In this document: piece after piece, positions 44,847 through 55,898 of the stretch
Position numbering within the stretch: position 1 is the first letter of the stretch
How the letters are laid out: every line of letters starts with the position of its first letter
Origin: Labia minor
Lineage: Eukaryota; Arthropoda; Insecta; Dermaptera; Spongiphoridae
Reading direction: 5' to 3'
DNA: 64,000 bases
Assembly (NCBI GenBank): GCA_963082975.1
Contig: OY720347.1
Location: 32,381,398 to 32,445,397 of the forward strand
The notes under the pieces: model-generated
Databases searched by the model: none
Told to the model about the DNA's origin: nothing
Seen by the model: only the letters and a program-made list of their open reading frames with translations
Position numbers and translations under genes: made by a program

Positions 44847-45851
44847 TTAATGAAGACAAATTAAAATTTTATCCGAGGCAATTAATTTAAATCTTTTCTT
44901 TCCTCGATCCCAGAGGATATTTTGGGATTTAAATTTTAGTGTTTTAAAATGTGATGTATAATTATCTTGATTGACAAACCATTGCTTCATTCTCTTCTTT
45001 GGCTTTCCCTTTTTCGTTAAATATGGTTTCAATCTCTTGTTATTTATACATTTTTTAAGATTTTTTATAAACATTTTTCTTTTCCATTTGTACTTAATAT
45101 TTTCTAGTATCTGCTTCTTTATCAGATTCTTTATTTTCATTACTTTAGTATTTTCTTTAATTTCTTGTATATTTTCTAGTTCTTCTTTTGTTTCTACTTC
45201 CATCTTTTCAAATTCATTTTCATTTTCTATATTAAAATCGGTGTTCTCTTCTTTAGAAACCATTTCTTCAGCATTTTCATCAATTTCGATTTCAATTAAC
45301 ATTTTACTCTCCTCTTTCGGAGTAGATTTAGAAGAGGTTTCTTCTTCTAGGGGTGTTTCATCAGTTTTTCCAATTGATTCATTTACTTTTTCTTCTTCTT
45401 TCATATCAAGATTCTCTAGTTTATTTTCCTGTTCCTCTAGTGTTTTATTTAAATCATTACTATGTTGTGGTAATTTTCCATTTAATTTTAGAGAGAAATT
45501 TCGAACATCATTTCTTAAAAGGTTAGTATTTTTATTTAATTTTTCAGTTTGATTGTCTAGTTTTATATTTAATTCACTTCTAAATTCTCCCAATAGCTGT
45601 TTCAATAGCTGAGATTGATCATCAAATTTTTTATTTATTTCACTTCTAATTTCGCCAAACAACTTTGTCATTATTGTGACAAAATCCACTTGACTAAGAG
45701 GGTTATCACATGGAACCGCCTCAACACTCACCTGAGTATCCGTGTGACCAATCAATTGACTTTCTACAGACATCGGGCTAACATCATCAAATAATTGGGG
45801 TTGAAACATCTCTGTATCAGCCTCCGTATTAATATTACTATCAGTGGCCAT
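44847..45851 (-). CDS. Gag-like protein of the LTR element (334 aa)
   Basis: This is the only long ORF of the retrotransposon and likely its structural or RNA-packaging protein. It begins MATDSNINTEADTEMF 178 bases after the primer-binding site. Residues 55-120 repeat Leu/Ile/Lys/Glu heptads (LFGEIRSEINKKFDDQ then LLGEFRSELNIKLDNQ), which looks like two related coiled-coil units. Residues about 135-235 are strongly acidic and Glu-rich. Residues 240-300 are very basic (KYKWKRKMFIKNLKK, KKGKPKKRMKQWF) and could bind RNA. There is no CCHC zinc knuckle and no protease motif. I assign Gag by position and charge pattern, not by recognised homology. Confidence 0.7.
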   Translation of the reverse strand: MATDSNINTEADTEMFQPQLFDDVSPMSVESQLIGHTDTQVSVEAVPCDNPLSQVDFVTIMTKLFGEIRSEINKKFDDQSQLLKQLLGEFRSELNIKLDNQTEKLNKNTNLLRNDVRNFSLKLNGKLPQHSNDLNKTLEEQENKLENLDMKEEEKVNESIGKTDETPLEEETSSKSTPKEESKMLIEIEIDENAEEMVSKEENTDFNIENENEFEKMEVETKEELENIQEIKENTKVMKIKNLIKKQILENIKYKWKRKMFIKNLKKCINNKRLKPYLTKKGKPKKRMKQWFVNQDNYTSHFKTLKFKSQNILWDRGKKRFKLIASDKILICLH

Positions 45852-46011
45852 ATTGCTTAAAAATTAAAAAAAATTAGTTACAAATAAAAATGTAAAATTC
45901 AATTTTAACAATACAAAATTTCCTGCGTGTCTTCTCTCTCTCTATTTCAACTCCGGTAAAAAACAATTAAATTAGAAGCCAAATTATTTAATTATTTTTA
46001 ATTAAAACAAT

Positions 46012-46029
46012 CTCGGGGGGATGCCTCCA
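46012..46029 (-). other. Primer-binding site
   Basis: TGGAGGCATCCCCCCGAG begins directly at the LTR edge with TGG, complementary to a tRNA 3' CCA. The priming tRNA is uncertain. The segment has partial likeness to the 3' end of glutamine tRNA, but with a two-base difference in length. Confidence 0.75.
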
Positions 46030-47231
46030 TGTAATGGTTTTCTTGGGTTTCTAGGGGGGGGAAGGGGAAGGGGAAAGAATCAATTAAAAAAAATTAATAT
46101 AAATAATTTTTTTATTTTAATTAATATTTAATTTAATTTAAATTAAATTGATAAATTTAGAATTAATCAGAAGATAATTAATATTGATTTTAATATTAAT
46201 TAATAAATACATTAATTAATTTCTTATATTCCAATCAATTAGTAATTATGATTTAAATTAATAATTGAGGTTTTAAAAGATAATGAAGGTAGGAGAAATG
46301 AGGGGAAAAAATATGGCGTCCTTCTAATTCGACAAGGGTCGTGAATGAAGGAGATAATTTTAATTTGTGGTCCAGATAAAGATATAGCACTCAGATAACA
46401 GTGATTCCAGCGTGAAATAGAGAAAGAGTTGTACAATGGAAGAGAGTGATTAGCTTATTAGATGTGAACTTTTATAAATTTTATTATAAGTAAAATAAAT
46501 AACGTTAGAAAATTTTCTTTCAAGAATCTTTGTTATTTTAAGCAATAAATCATATTAATTAGTTTTACAAATGGTAATAGAAATAATATCAATTAGTAAC
46601 AAGAACTTAAATTATAATAAAATAAAAGGAAGGAAATAAAGTCTTATCCGTGTCGTGGTGTGGAAAAGGCGGCTGACATATGATGTCGTGATGATTTCCA
46701 AGAGGTCCAGATGAGTAGATTTTGTGAGGATCGGAAGAACCAGGTTGTCTTGTGTCTTCACGGGTTGAGATCAATTCCAATATTTAAATATTTTGTTTGG
46801 AAACGAATGAGAGTTAAAAAGCATTTAGCAACGCAAACATTCTATAAAAGTTGATTGTGCAAAATAGAACACGTCTATTCTCTCTGGTGTCTCGATAAAG
46901 AATAATCTTTCCAACAATATCAATAATCAAAATCAACACTCGGATAAATTCACTCACACTCTCACATAAACACACACAGACCTGGAGTTCTTCCGTCTCT
47001 TTCTAATTCTAATTACAAAGTTGTATTTTAATTAAATAATTTATTTTATAAATTAACTAATTATCTCTCTAAGTGAGATCACATTTCAAATTCTTAGAAC
47101 TATTAAATTATATAATATTAAAATACATAAAAAGAAAGGGATAGAGATATTGGCATTAATAAATAAAAAAAACTTAAATATAAAATAAAGAAATTATTAA
47201 AATTAGGGACTGAATTGAAAATATCAGTACA
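46030..47231 (-). repeat. 5' LTR
   Basis: On the minus strand it starts TGTACTGATATTTTCAATTC and ends CCATTACA. It carries a 65-codon open frame that also occurs in the other LTR, which is just a consequence of the duplication. It abuts a (TA)n stretch on its outer side. Confidence 0.93.
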
Positions 47232-47725
47232 ATATATATATATATATACAAATATATTAATAAAATAATATTTTGAATTAAAAATGAATTAGTTTATTAT
47301 TATTTTATTATTTCTAAAATATTATTACACTGAAAAAAAAGACTTATTTATTTCAAAAGCATTAAAAGAACGGAGTAAAGATTTCCTTGATAATACTAAA
47401 AGGGGGAGGATAGGAGTAATAAAAGAGGTGTTCGGGCGAAGGAGAAAATCAAACCAGGCACACTGGGTCACGCCATCAAAGACACGCACGTGACAATAAA
47501 TTTGACACTTTATGAATGCCGTAAAAAGACTGAGTGGAGGGCCGAAAAAGGTCGTTTCAGGTGTCATCGGAAGACGCCACTCTGATTTAATTGGAAGCCC
47601 TTCCCGTCAATTCTTCAATTAATGATATTGCATTTTCATTTATGAACTCAATTGGATTCAGTTTAAAAGAATCGATTCCGGTAAATTTATTCTGGTTATC
47701 AAAAGAAGAAAAATAATTCTTTCTT

Positions 47726-47780
<55 letters not shown>

Positions 47781-49752
47781 GACCAAGTACAAAAAGTATC
47801 ATTTACGATATCGGTATATTGTTTAGAGAATATTGCATGTCTTCCCGAGAATATTGGCTGATCCCTTTAATATGAATGAAATTCTACTATTATTACCTTA
47901 CAATTACCTATACTATATTAAATTTAAACTTGTTTTTATTAATAAAATTCACTATTTAAAAAATATTTAAATTTTTAAAACTTTGATCTGGTTAGAATAC
48001 TATAATGAATCTATCGTTTGCACTACAAGATTAAGTGGGTATGAATCATCTCAGAATTATTTCGAAAAAAGTGACAAACGAATCTTATGAAATAAAAAAT
48101 CTGATAATTTAAAAATTTATTGTATCAGGAGATAAAAATAAATTGGTTCACCGGTTATTATAAATATGCTCCATTATACTTTTCTTATCTTATAATTACC
48201 TCTATTTGTAAATAACAATCAATTTATATATTTAAAAAGACAAAAATAAAATCTTTAATCGGAATTTATGTAAAACTCCCCTCTATTCATCCGATATCTT
48301 TTTCAACCTGTCCATATATATATATGTATGACAAAGAATTATTTTAATAATATATATTAATAATAATATGAATAATAGGAATAATAGGGTAGCGAGTAAA
48401 CCCTCCACGATCCCAGTGAAGGACAGGTTTGCTTCAGCCCTTACGCGATGCCTTGACTTCTCTCCAAAACCAAGAAGAAGTTAAGTTCTAACGCCCTAGA
48501 TCCTAACCAAACATCAATCCTATCCTATCCAAAACATTCCCGGGATACGACAGTCTACCCAAAAGTGATTTCTGTTGAAGGATCAAAATCCGTAAAATAA
48601 AGCTCTAGAGCAAGTCTCAATTCTAATCAACTTCTTGAAAACGGACCAGAAGGCAATATTATTCTAGACATTGTGTAGCAATGTTCCTTAACTGAACCAT
48701 CAACAAGTAATATATAATGCTGAATTTCCTCTGAAGATATAGGTGAATTTTGCCAACGTATATTGAGAAAGTGTAAAAACCAAATTAATAATACTGTTCA
48801 TATAAATATGATCATATAAATATAACTTTTCCCTAAACCACCTGCAATCATTATAATGTTTTAGTTTGTTCATTCATATGCATATGTTATCTTTTTAAGA
48901 AATAATATTCCTTCATGTTGTGATCACATAATTTTTGTTTTCTTGAGATAAAAGTAAATAATCAATGTAACAATTTGAAACATCTTCTAATTGTATAAAA
49001 ATATAATAAACAACTGATTTATGATATAATATTATTTTAATAATGTTCAATAAAATTAACATATATATATATATTTATGTTCGATCGATCCCCATCATAT
49101 GGTCACATTGGATAAAACTTTTTGATAATTGTTCTTACTTTTTTATGTTAGAATTTTTAAATGAAATTAAAATCTTACATGATAAATATAATTTTCACTT
49201 TCTATATTTAATTCTGTTAATGACTTCAATATTTACTTGTTCAAATAGGATACAATATGGCTTATATGCATTTGGAGTTTATTTATAAGTGTTCCTCTAA
49301 GTTGTATATTATTTTTCTCTGCTATATCGTTTTATCTTCTAAGAATTCTTCGACGTTATTCTTTGTTCTTTAAACATTCCAAATTATTTATTGATATTAC
49401 TTTGTTTGGTTTATGTTGTTTAGTCCTAAAAAGAGAGACTATATTATTATTATATTATCATTCGAAAGAATTAATATATTTTATTAGGACCTTGAAATTT
49501 TTATATTCCAAATTAAAAATATTAACCTATGATAACAGTAGTTTAAAATTATCGATGTATAATTTTAAGTAATACTTTAAACAGAAAAATGGGGCTTTCA
49601 AAGAAATCAAATGGATGATGAACTTTTGACCTCTAAAAATATCAAATAACTTTTCTAATTCTTATCTTAAGGACCATTTCTAATTTTAATTTTTTTTTAT
49701 TATTATTTGAGATTCTCGTTGTTTAATTTAACAAAAATATGCCACTTGGTTA
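47232..49752. other. Intergenic sequence with GC-richer blocks
   Basis: Positions 47401-47640 are GC-richer and have an 80-codon minus-strand open frame of unknown nature. A (CT)n(TA)n microsatellite lies at 47726-47777. A block at 48385-48690 starts AGGGTAGCGAGTAAACCCTC and looks like an old retroposon or 3' UTR, but has no identifiable boundary. The rest is AT-rich. Confidence 0.45.
47726..47777. repeat. (CT)n(TA)n compound microsatellite
   Basis: About 11 CT units are followed by about 14 AT units. Confidence 0.9.
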
Positions 49753-49918
49753 GGGGAAAGTGTTGTACCTTATTATATTTTATTTATTTTTTACTTTGCT
49801 TGAATAAATAAACTGCTGCCAATAGCTCTAATCTAAGCTTCATATCTTTGCAAAATTTCCCTAAGTTATCATTCACTTATTGTTGACTTAACTGGTATAA
49901 TACTGTTGTATGTTTTAT

Positions 49919-51329
49919 GTCCTCGGGTACAACATACTGTTGTACCAGAGGACATGCTTTGTTGTACCTGAGGACATTGCAATAAAACACGATACATTGA
50001 GTAAATCTACATTTATTTATTGTAATATTAATAAAAAATATTAACTTTAAAAAATAATCATTAAATTTCATAAAAATAAAAAAATAATTCAAACAAAATT
50101 TAAATGTTGTTGAAGTTTAACATTAAAAGAATAATATCCCCTGTCGACATTGGGCTCAGGCATAACATTTTTTATTTGTTTACTGTTAATTGTGCTTTCA
50201 TCCCTCACAGTAGGAAATACATACTGATTTTTACTTTTTTTCAAGAAATTTACTGTGATTGGAGTGTTCTCAATTTGGGTAACTTGACCCACATAATACA
50301 AATTCGTTTTCTTCCCTGCAAACTCCACAAGAATCCATCACCCAAGAACAGGAACTGGGGTTTCTTAAAAAAAACTGCATTCATCTCCATCTTCTAAGTT
50401 AGAGGTGGAAGCTGCACCATCTGACCCATCATTTTCTTCTTGCCTCTCTACTTCTTATTGGGTCACCACGTCTTCCTCCTCAGAAGTAGAATCAAACTGA
50501 ATATTTCTTCCTTCTTTTGATACCTCTAACAACCCTCAATTTGGGTTTTTACAGGTGTAGAAGTTAGAATTTGTGACTTTACACGTCTTCTATTGCTTGG
50601 TTTCTTTTTCCCTTCTTTGGGAAAAGGTCTTACCTCTTCTGGTGACTTAGAAGACACTGCAGCTGAAATAAAAGAACAAGAAGCCTAAGGAGTTGGAAGA
50701 CCAGAAGAGAAGGTGAACTTGGAAGGTGCAGGAGAATTTGGTTCATCCACTATTTCTGATTGATCAGATTTATCCGTAACAGATGATACAGAAATTCATC
50801 ATCCCCAAAATCATCACGGTTAACTGGAAAAATTCCTGTCACCTTGAACCCACTTATGATGTTTTTTAAAGTAAATACCTGCTCATTGGCCCTACCACTT
50901 TATTAATGTTCAAACGTGTTGTACCAGTGGACGTCCGCAGGTACAACAGTCCTAGGTGTCCGCTGGTACAACAAGCTTCCACACAAATAAGTTCGATTTG
51001 TTTAAGATTCTTAAAAGGAAATTCCCTATTATAATATGTTAAAATATAGCTAAGGTAGTACTTTTCATGCACACATAATAATGATTGCAAAATTATAATT
51101 ATTAACTGATCAAATCTTACTCTCACCAGAATTAAAAAATATTTACTTCTCACAACCAAAATTTAAAAAGTTATAATTTCTTGGTTATGTCGCAGAATAT
51201 GAACAAAACACAAATATGGCGTCTAAGAGTTTTTCACAGCTGTATTTTAAGCATGAGTGCGAGAAGATTGAAACCATATTTTTAAGAGGACAGCCACTGT
51301 CCTCTGGTACAACTGTCCTCAGGTACAAC
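49919..51329. repeat. Eight 15-bp subterminal motifs
   Basis: GTTGTACCWGNGGAC or its complement occurs at 49919, 49939, 49961, 50918, 50933, 50958, 51299 and 51315. Three lie near the left end and five towards the right, in mixed orientation. The motif overlaps the right terminal repeat. Such arrays usually serve as transposase binding sites. Confidence 0.75.
50089..50870 (-). pseudogene. Tigger/Jerky-like transposase, carboxy-terminal remnant
   Basis: Reading from 50870 downward, KNIISGFKVTGIFPVN matches the 'GFr-tGI-PfN' block after the DDE domain. It needs a frame change into SSVTDKSDQSEIVDE and further changes through RRRVKSQILTSTPVK, equivalent to the family's 'GKS-iLT-TP-k'. The last 79 codons (50328-50089) are open: LYYVGQVTQIE, VNFLKKS, and NVMPEPNVDRGYYSF. 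This resembles the extra tail that follows many insect pogo-type transposases. At least three stops or shifts make it dead. Confidence 0.75.
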
Positions 51330-51340
51330 ACTTTCCCCTA

Positions 51341-52004
51341 TATTTAAAATTCTTTTTATTCTTGAAGTACCACACGGTAGGACAGAGTGAGATTCTAGAG
51401 ATTGGGTTTTAATATGTAAAAGTCTAACATTACTTTCGCTAAATATCAAATAAATAAAACTAATTCTTAATATTCTTTCAGTAACCATTAAAAATAATTA
51501 AAGTTTAAACATCATATATATATATATATATATATATTTTATAATAATAAATATTAGAAATAAAATATATACGAATATCTTAAAATATTTTTTTATTATT
51601 ATGAAAAGAGGAAATAAATCTTATTTGAATGTAAATATTAATATTATAAGAATTCATTTCAATGCTTTCCATATAAATATTTAAGTATCTACAATTGAAT
51701 AAGTTTAAATGTTATGTTGGATAGAGAGAGAAATGAATTATTACTAAGTACACCAATTTAATATTTTTACAATTATCCTTCACTTCCAACCTTGAATATA
51801 TGAAGATTCAAAAATAAAAAAATATCTTAAAGTCATATAAAAAATATTCTGCTCACTATATAAATATATATATATATATATAATTTATTATAATTTATTT
51901 TCTTTTAATTCAAAATTGAATATATAATTTTTTCCATTTTGTTATATTTTTATTTACAGTCCACACATTAAAAAGTAAAAATGTTACCATCTGATTTTTG
52001 GAAT
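51341..52004. other. AT-rich intergenic sequence
   Basis: There is a (TA)n run at 51515-51538 and another near 51863-51882. No gene is seen. Confidence 0.6.
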
Positions 52005-52185
52005 ACGTAGGAAAGGTCAGCGCCTATCAAGCCAGTTTAAGCGGAGAAAAGATGTATGATCATAACAGATCTTCTCAACTTTTATCTTGATTTTCTTGAT
52101 CGGAGGCCGCTACTTCTTATTTGAAGTACCTAATTTTGAACCTCATACTAGATCCCAGAAAGAGTAAATACCACTTGCGAGGCCC
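52005..52185 (-). repeat. Family 1 SINE, partial copy
   Basis: CAGCGCCTATCAAGCCAGTT, ATGATCATAACAGATCTTCT and TTGATTTTCTTGATCGGAGG follow the body of copy A. The tRNA-like head is degraded to CTAGATCCCAGAAAG. Confidence 0.65.
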
Positions 52186-53176
52186 GCACATAAATTATCA
52201 ATAATACTATTCATTTTATTTACTTAAGTATAATACTAAAACCAATTGAACGAAGAACTATCTATCATAATGGTAATAAAATAATCTGATCTTTCAATTT
52301 CACAATATATGCAATAACTATTAAAAGTATTAAATATTTGTATCGATAAGTTTTTGAAAAATGGAAAAAGCGTAAGTGTGAGTCAAATAACCTTTTTAGC
52401 GATAATATATATCTTTTAATTAAAAATATTATAAATTATAGATCATAAAATTATATATAATTGAAATACGTATATTTCACTGGAATATTTGTAATTTTGT
52501 AAACTTAACATTCTTGTTCAGTTTAAATATCTTTTATTATTAGAAAGAAACTTTGACATCAGAATCAACTTTATATAAAGTTAAGTTTCAAGTTTAAAAT
52601 GAATTGAATAAAATCTTGAAGAGGTAAATTATATCATTTATTCAACTGTTCAAAAAAAAAAAATTGTTTAGATGAAAAAAAATCTCTAATATATAGAAAA
52701 ATGATTATTTTTATTTTAAAACAAATTCTGTTTTATATTTATAAATATGTATGTATATAAAGAAATATATCTACCTAATATTGTTTGAAGAATAATTAAT
52801 TATTCAGGAAATAATTACATTTCTGAAAATAATTTTTTCCTCAAAAGTATTTTCATTGAAAAATTTTTCCTCTCTATTTTACTGTGTTTATTTAACATTT
52901 TAAAATTTATCTCCATTTGTCAAATCTGTTAAATTTTATTAAAAAAGTGATAATTTAAAGAAAAATAGTAAAATATATTGTATAATTGTATATAACAATT
53001 ATAGGATGCATACATATTGTTCTAATTGTGTTCTACCAAAAAATGCAAATTTCTATTAATTAGTTTAAGTGAAAAAATCAAAATGAGTCCTGGAACTATT
53101 TAATAAAAAGCGGGGAAAAGTAAAATCTTTCCCGCGATTGTAGAAAAAGAGTAAATATTCAAAAATAAAAAAATGG

Positions 53177-53428
53177 TGACTCAAAAATATATCTATTCGC
53201 ACTGAATCTTTCCCATTGATTGGAATCGGTCAGGTGATAACGCTGATCGAAGACGAAGTGGGCTCATGGATTACGTACGTTTTGGCCCAGTACTTCTCCA
53301 AGGGCTCCGAAGTTGGATTGACGTGCCTTAAACGTGTTCCCAAAAATACCGTTGTCCACCATTGCAACTCCGAGAAATCTTTCTTTATAAAACAATCAAT
53401 CTTGAAAAATAAGGAATCATCTTATTAA
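53177..53428 (+). CDS. Possible coding exon, weakly Elongator-subunit-6-like
   Basis: One plus-strand frame is open from after TGA at 53177 to TAA at 53426. Its core from 53217 (IGIGQVITLIEDEVGSWITY, VLAQYFSKGSEVGLTCLKRV) has ordinary, GC-richer codon use unlike the flanks, which suggests real or formerly real coding. The arrangement of a hydrophobic strand, an acidic turn, 'S-i-yvl--y---g--v-l--L' recalls the N-terminus of Elp6, a RecA-like subunit of the Elongator tRNA-modifying complex. No ATG, acceptor or donor is convincing and no other Elp6 exon is seen. It may be a retrocopy fragment. Confidence 0.33.
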
Positions 53429-53632
53429 TTAAGATTTGCTAAGATCAACCTTCTATCCATATCTCTCCTGGGATTCACAATTGGGGATACCATTTTCATT
53501 TTTTTTTCCTCTAAACTGACCGTAAAAATAAACAAATATATTTGATAGTTTTGCACATGATTAAAAATATAGAATTTCAGCTTGATTGAAAGTACACGAA
53601 TTAATTTTTTTAACACGTTGACTACCATCACG

Positions 53633-53797
53633 TGCCAGCACGTGACGTGGTGCCATCAACGAAGAGTCAAACACGCGCTGGTTTAATGAATATTGTTTAT
53701 TAATTTTAATTTATAATTTAATTAATTAAATTAATTTAAATATAATATATGTTAATTAATACAATTCAAATTTAGATAGTCGAGTGGAGTCACTCCA
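53633..53797 (-). repeat. Family 3 TIR repeat, 5' fragment
   Basis: On the minus strand it starts ATGGAGTGACTCCACTCGAC and runs through an ATTTGAATTG block to CAGCGCGTGTTTGACTC and the CACGTGACGTGGTGCC region, then stops. The right half is missing. Confidence 0.7.
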
Positions 53798-55346
53798 TAT
53801 TTTTTTTTTTTATTTTTATAAAAATTCGTTTTGTGTTTTTCTCTTGGTTTAACACTATATCTATAACAAAACGATTCACGTTGGATTTCAAAAAAATATA
53901 TCCAGAGTGTAAATAATTAATAAAACAAACGTATGTGTATATACACGACCAAAAAAAAAATATATTTTCTTTTTCTTTTACATCAATTCAATCTATAAAT
54001 TCATCTATATAATTGTAAAATTCCATTACAATATTACTATGTCAAATAAATAGAATTATTGAAAGGCAGTAATAATATAAAAATTAGAAAAAAATTACCA
54101 AAATAGAATGATTTATTAAATTAAAAGGTCATATATTTCTAAAAATAAGTTAAATATTATTAATATTCAATATTAATGGTAGCTAATATTAAAATAGCTT
54201 ATTTTTATTTATATGTATTTACAATCAATTATATATTATTTTAACGTTAATTTTAACTAGATATAGCATAATTTGTTTCAATCACCTTAAAAAATTAATT
54301 TTTAAACTAATACAGTTTTACATCCTTTCTAACTTAATCGAGAAGGAGGACTTGTTTGATGCTCATTATACAATTTCTAAATTCTAAATTTAATTTGAAA
54401 CTGAGATCGTTTATAATAAACGAATAAGTTAATTTTAAAGGAGATAAACGAGGTATCTCAAAGATCCAAAAAGATCAAAAGAAATACGTAGATTTTTTAT
54501 TTTAATTATTTATTTATTATTTTAGTTATTTTTTATACTATATATTTTGATTTTTTGTTATCTTATACTGATTTGTAACTAACATTGTGACAGAATTAAT
54601 TGTAACTTTGCTTAAAGTTTTAAATAGTCCAGAACAAGAGTACTAATATATAATTAAATAAATTAAATAGAAAAAAAAATAATATGTTTTAATATTGATA
54701 TTATATAATATTATATATCAACCGATATATATACAATAACCAGTTGAGAGGGGCGTTGCCCGACAAAAGCGCCACCCTGGCGTTTACTTTTTTTCCATCA
54801 CATTTATTAAATAATTAATATACAGTGCATTTTTTGATTTCAAGAATTTATAGAAATTGTTTAATTACAATATTAAATTAATGATTTATTGTCCTTTTAA
54901 TAAATCATTAAGTTATAATATGATTATAGTTTTAGTGATTTATCCTTAAAAGTAGTAAACATTAATTTTAATTAGTTTTTTAGTAAAATCAAGATAATAA
55001 TCATTTTACTGACCTTTAAAATTGTCGTAATCGTTGATTGATCAACATTTAATGATTGTATTATTTCTTCTTTCATCATGTAATGCGTTTATTTTCTCAT
55101 CTTCTGGTTTAACCATTCCTTATCTCTCTCTCTCTCTTCTATGTCAAAATTACTTTTTTATAATTTAGAAATCATTACCCACATGTTGAAATTGAATCCC
55201 ATACCTAGAGTCACGTGATGTTGCTGAGACATAAAGTTTTACCATCTCTTCAAAATCCTTTAAAATTAATGTACTATTTTATTATTATCACAAATTAATT
55301 ACATATACCCATATTTAAGGTTTCTATTATATAAATATATATATAA
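53798..55346. other. AT-rich intergenic sequence
   Basis: It is empty apart from the short MITE relative at 54750-54801 and a CT run near 55122-55138. Confidence 0.55.
54750..54801 (+). repeat. Partial relative of the 104-bp MITE
   Basis: GGGGCGTTGCCCGACAAAAG followed by GCGTTTAC and TTTTTTCCATCA matches the right two-thirds of the element at 39522-39625, with an internal deletion and no left terminus. Confidence 0.5.
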
Positions 55347-55602
55347 CCTCTGACTCTTGTGTACATCAAATTAAAGAACAGCGCCTTTAAAGTCAGTTGC
55401 CGCCTAAGCAGGGTAGCTAAGATCAGTAGAACGGAGACTCTCATCCTCTATCTTGATTTTCTTGATCGGAGGCGCTACATTTTATTTCAAGTTGCTTCAG
55501 AATTCTTCAGAAGCTGGGTGAAAGCTAGAAAAATTCCCTCAACAGGTCCGGGACTTGAATCCGGGGCAACAATGATAGAGTCAACCATATTGATCCTAGA
55601 TT
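55347..55602 (-). repeat. Family 1 SINE, copy C
   Basis: The tail CCTCTGACTCTTGTGTAC, the body GATCAGTAGAACGG and TTGATTTTCTTGATCGGAGG, and the B box (complement of GGGACTTGAATCCGGGGC) are all present. The minus strand carries the tRNA-like head at the right end. Confidence 0.75.
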
Positions 55603-55837
55603 AATTTATAAAAAATTTTACATTTATAAAAACTGTTCTTTATCCATTTTACTTAAAATTTAATTATATTTAATCAAAGATATTCTTATATAATTCTTAT
55701 TGAATATATATTTTTGTTTTTCCTAAATTTATAGAAAATATGTATAAACAAACAATTTACCTATAAAAGTTTATTTACATATAATACTACTAATGAAATT
55801 TCGCCAAAAGTTACCAAACGTCTGTCATTTTAACTCA

Positions 55838-55898
55838 TTTTTACTATCTCGCTAAAGATAGTATTGCGATCACAAAAATTTTCGATGTCGAGATTTTC
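55838..55898 (-). repeat. Family 3 right-end fragment
   Basis: TTACTATCTCGC, GATAGTATTGCGATCAC and AATTTTCGATGTCGAGATTT are the inverted last 60 bases of family 3. The rest is absent. Confidence 0.75.

Larger units (their letters stand above)
42640..47231 (-). mobile_element. Complete non-autonomous LTR retrotransposon
   Basis: The 4592-bp element reads on the minus strand. In order it has a 5' LTR (47231-46030), a primer-binding site, a gag-like ORF (45851-44847), a short pol tail (44745-44578), a polypurine tract and a 3' LTR (43841-42640). Each LTR is 1202 bp, begins TG and ends CA. By eye they differ at one base (42645 A against 46035 T), so insertion is recent. The flanks are ATAT on both sides, a possible 4-bp duplication that is ambiguous in TA-rich DNA. 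Protease, reverse transcriptase and RNase H are absent, so an autonomous partner must supply them. The integrase carboxy end points to Ty3/gypsy. Confidence 0.93.
49753..51338 (-). mobile_element. pogo/Tigger-type deletion derivative (1586 bp)
   Basis: Perfect 18-bp inverted termini, GGGGAAAGTGTTGTACCT (49753-49770 and, inverted, 51321-51338), are flanked by TA on both sides. Eight copies of a 15-bp motif, GTTGTACCWGNGGAC, sit inside the ends. The minus strand keeps only the end of a DDE_1 (Tigger/Jerky-type) transposase: SGFKVTGIFPVNRDDFGDDE, then SSVTDKS, VKSQILTSTPVKTQIE and the tail at 50328-50089. The catalytic core is deleted. Confidence 0.85.

Noticed and set aside
44971-45552. 193-codon plus-strand open frame, Phe/Ser-rich
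   Set aside because: It is the antisense shadow of the Glu/Lys-rich gag-like ORF.
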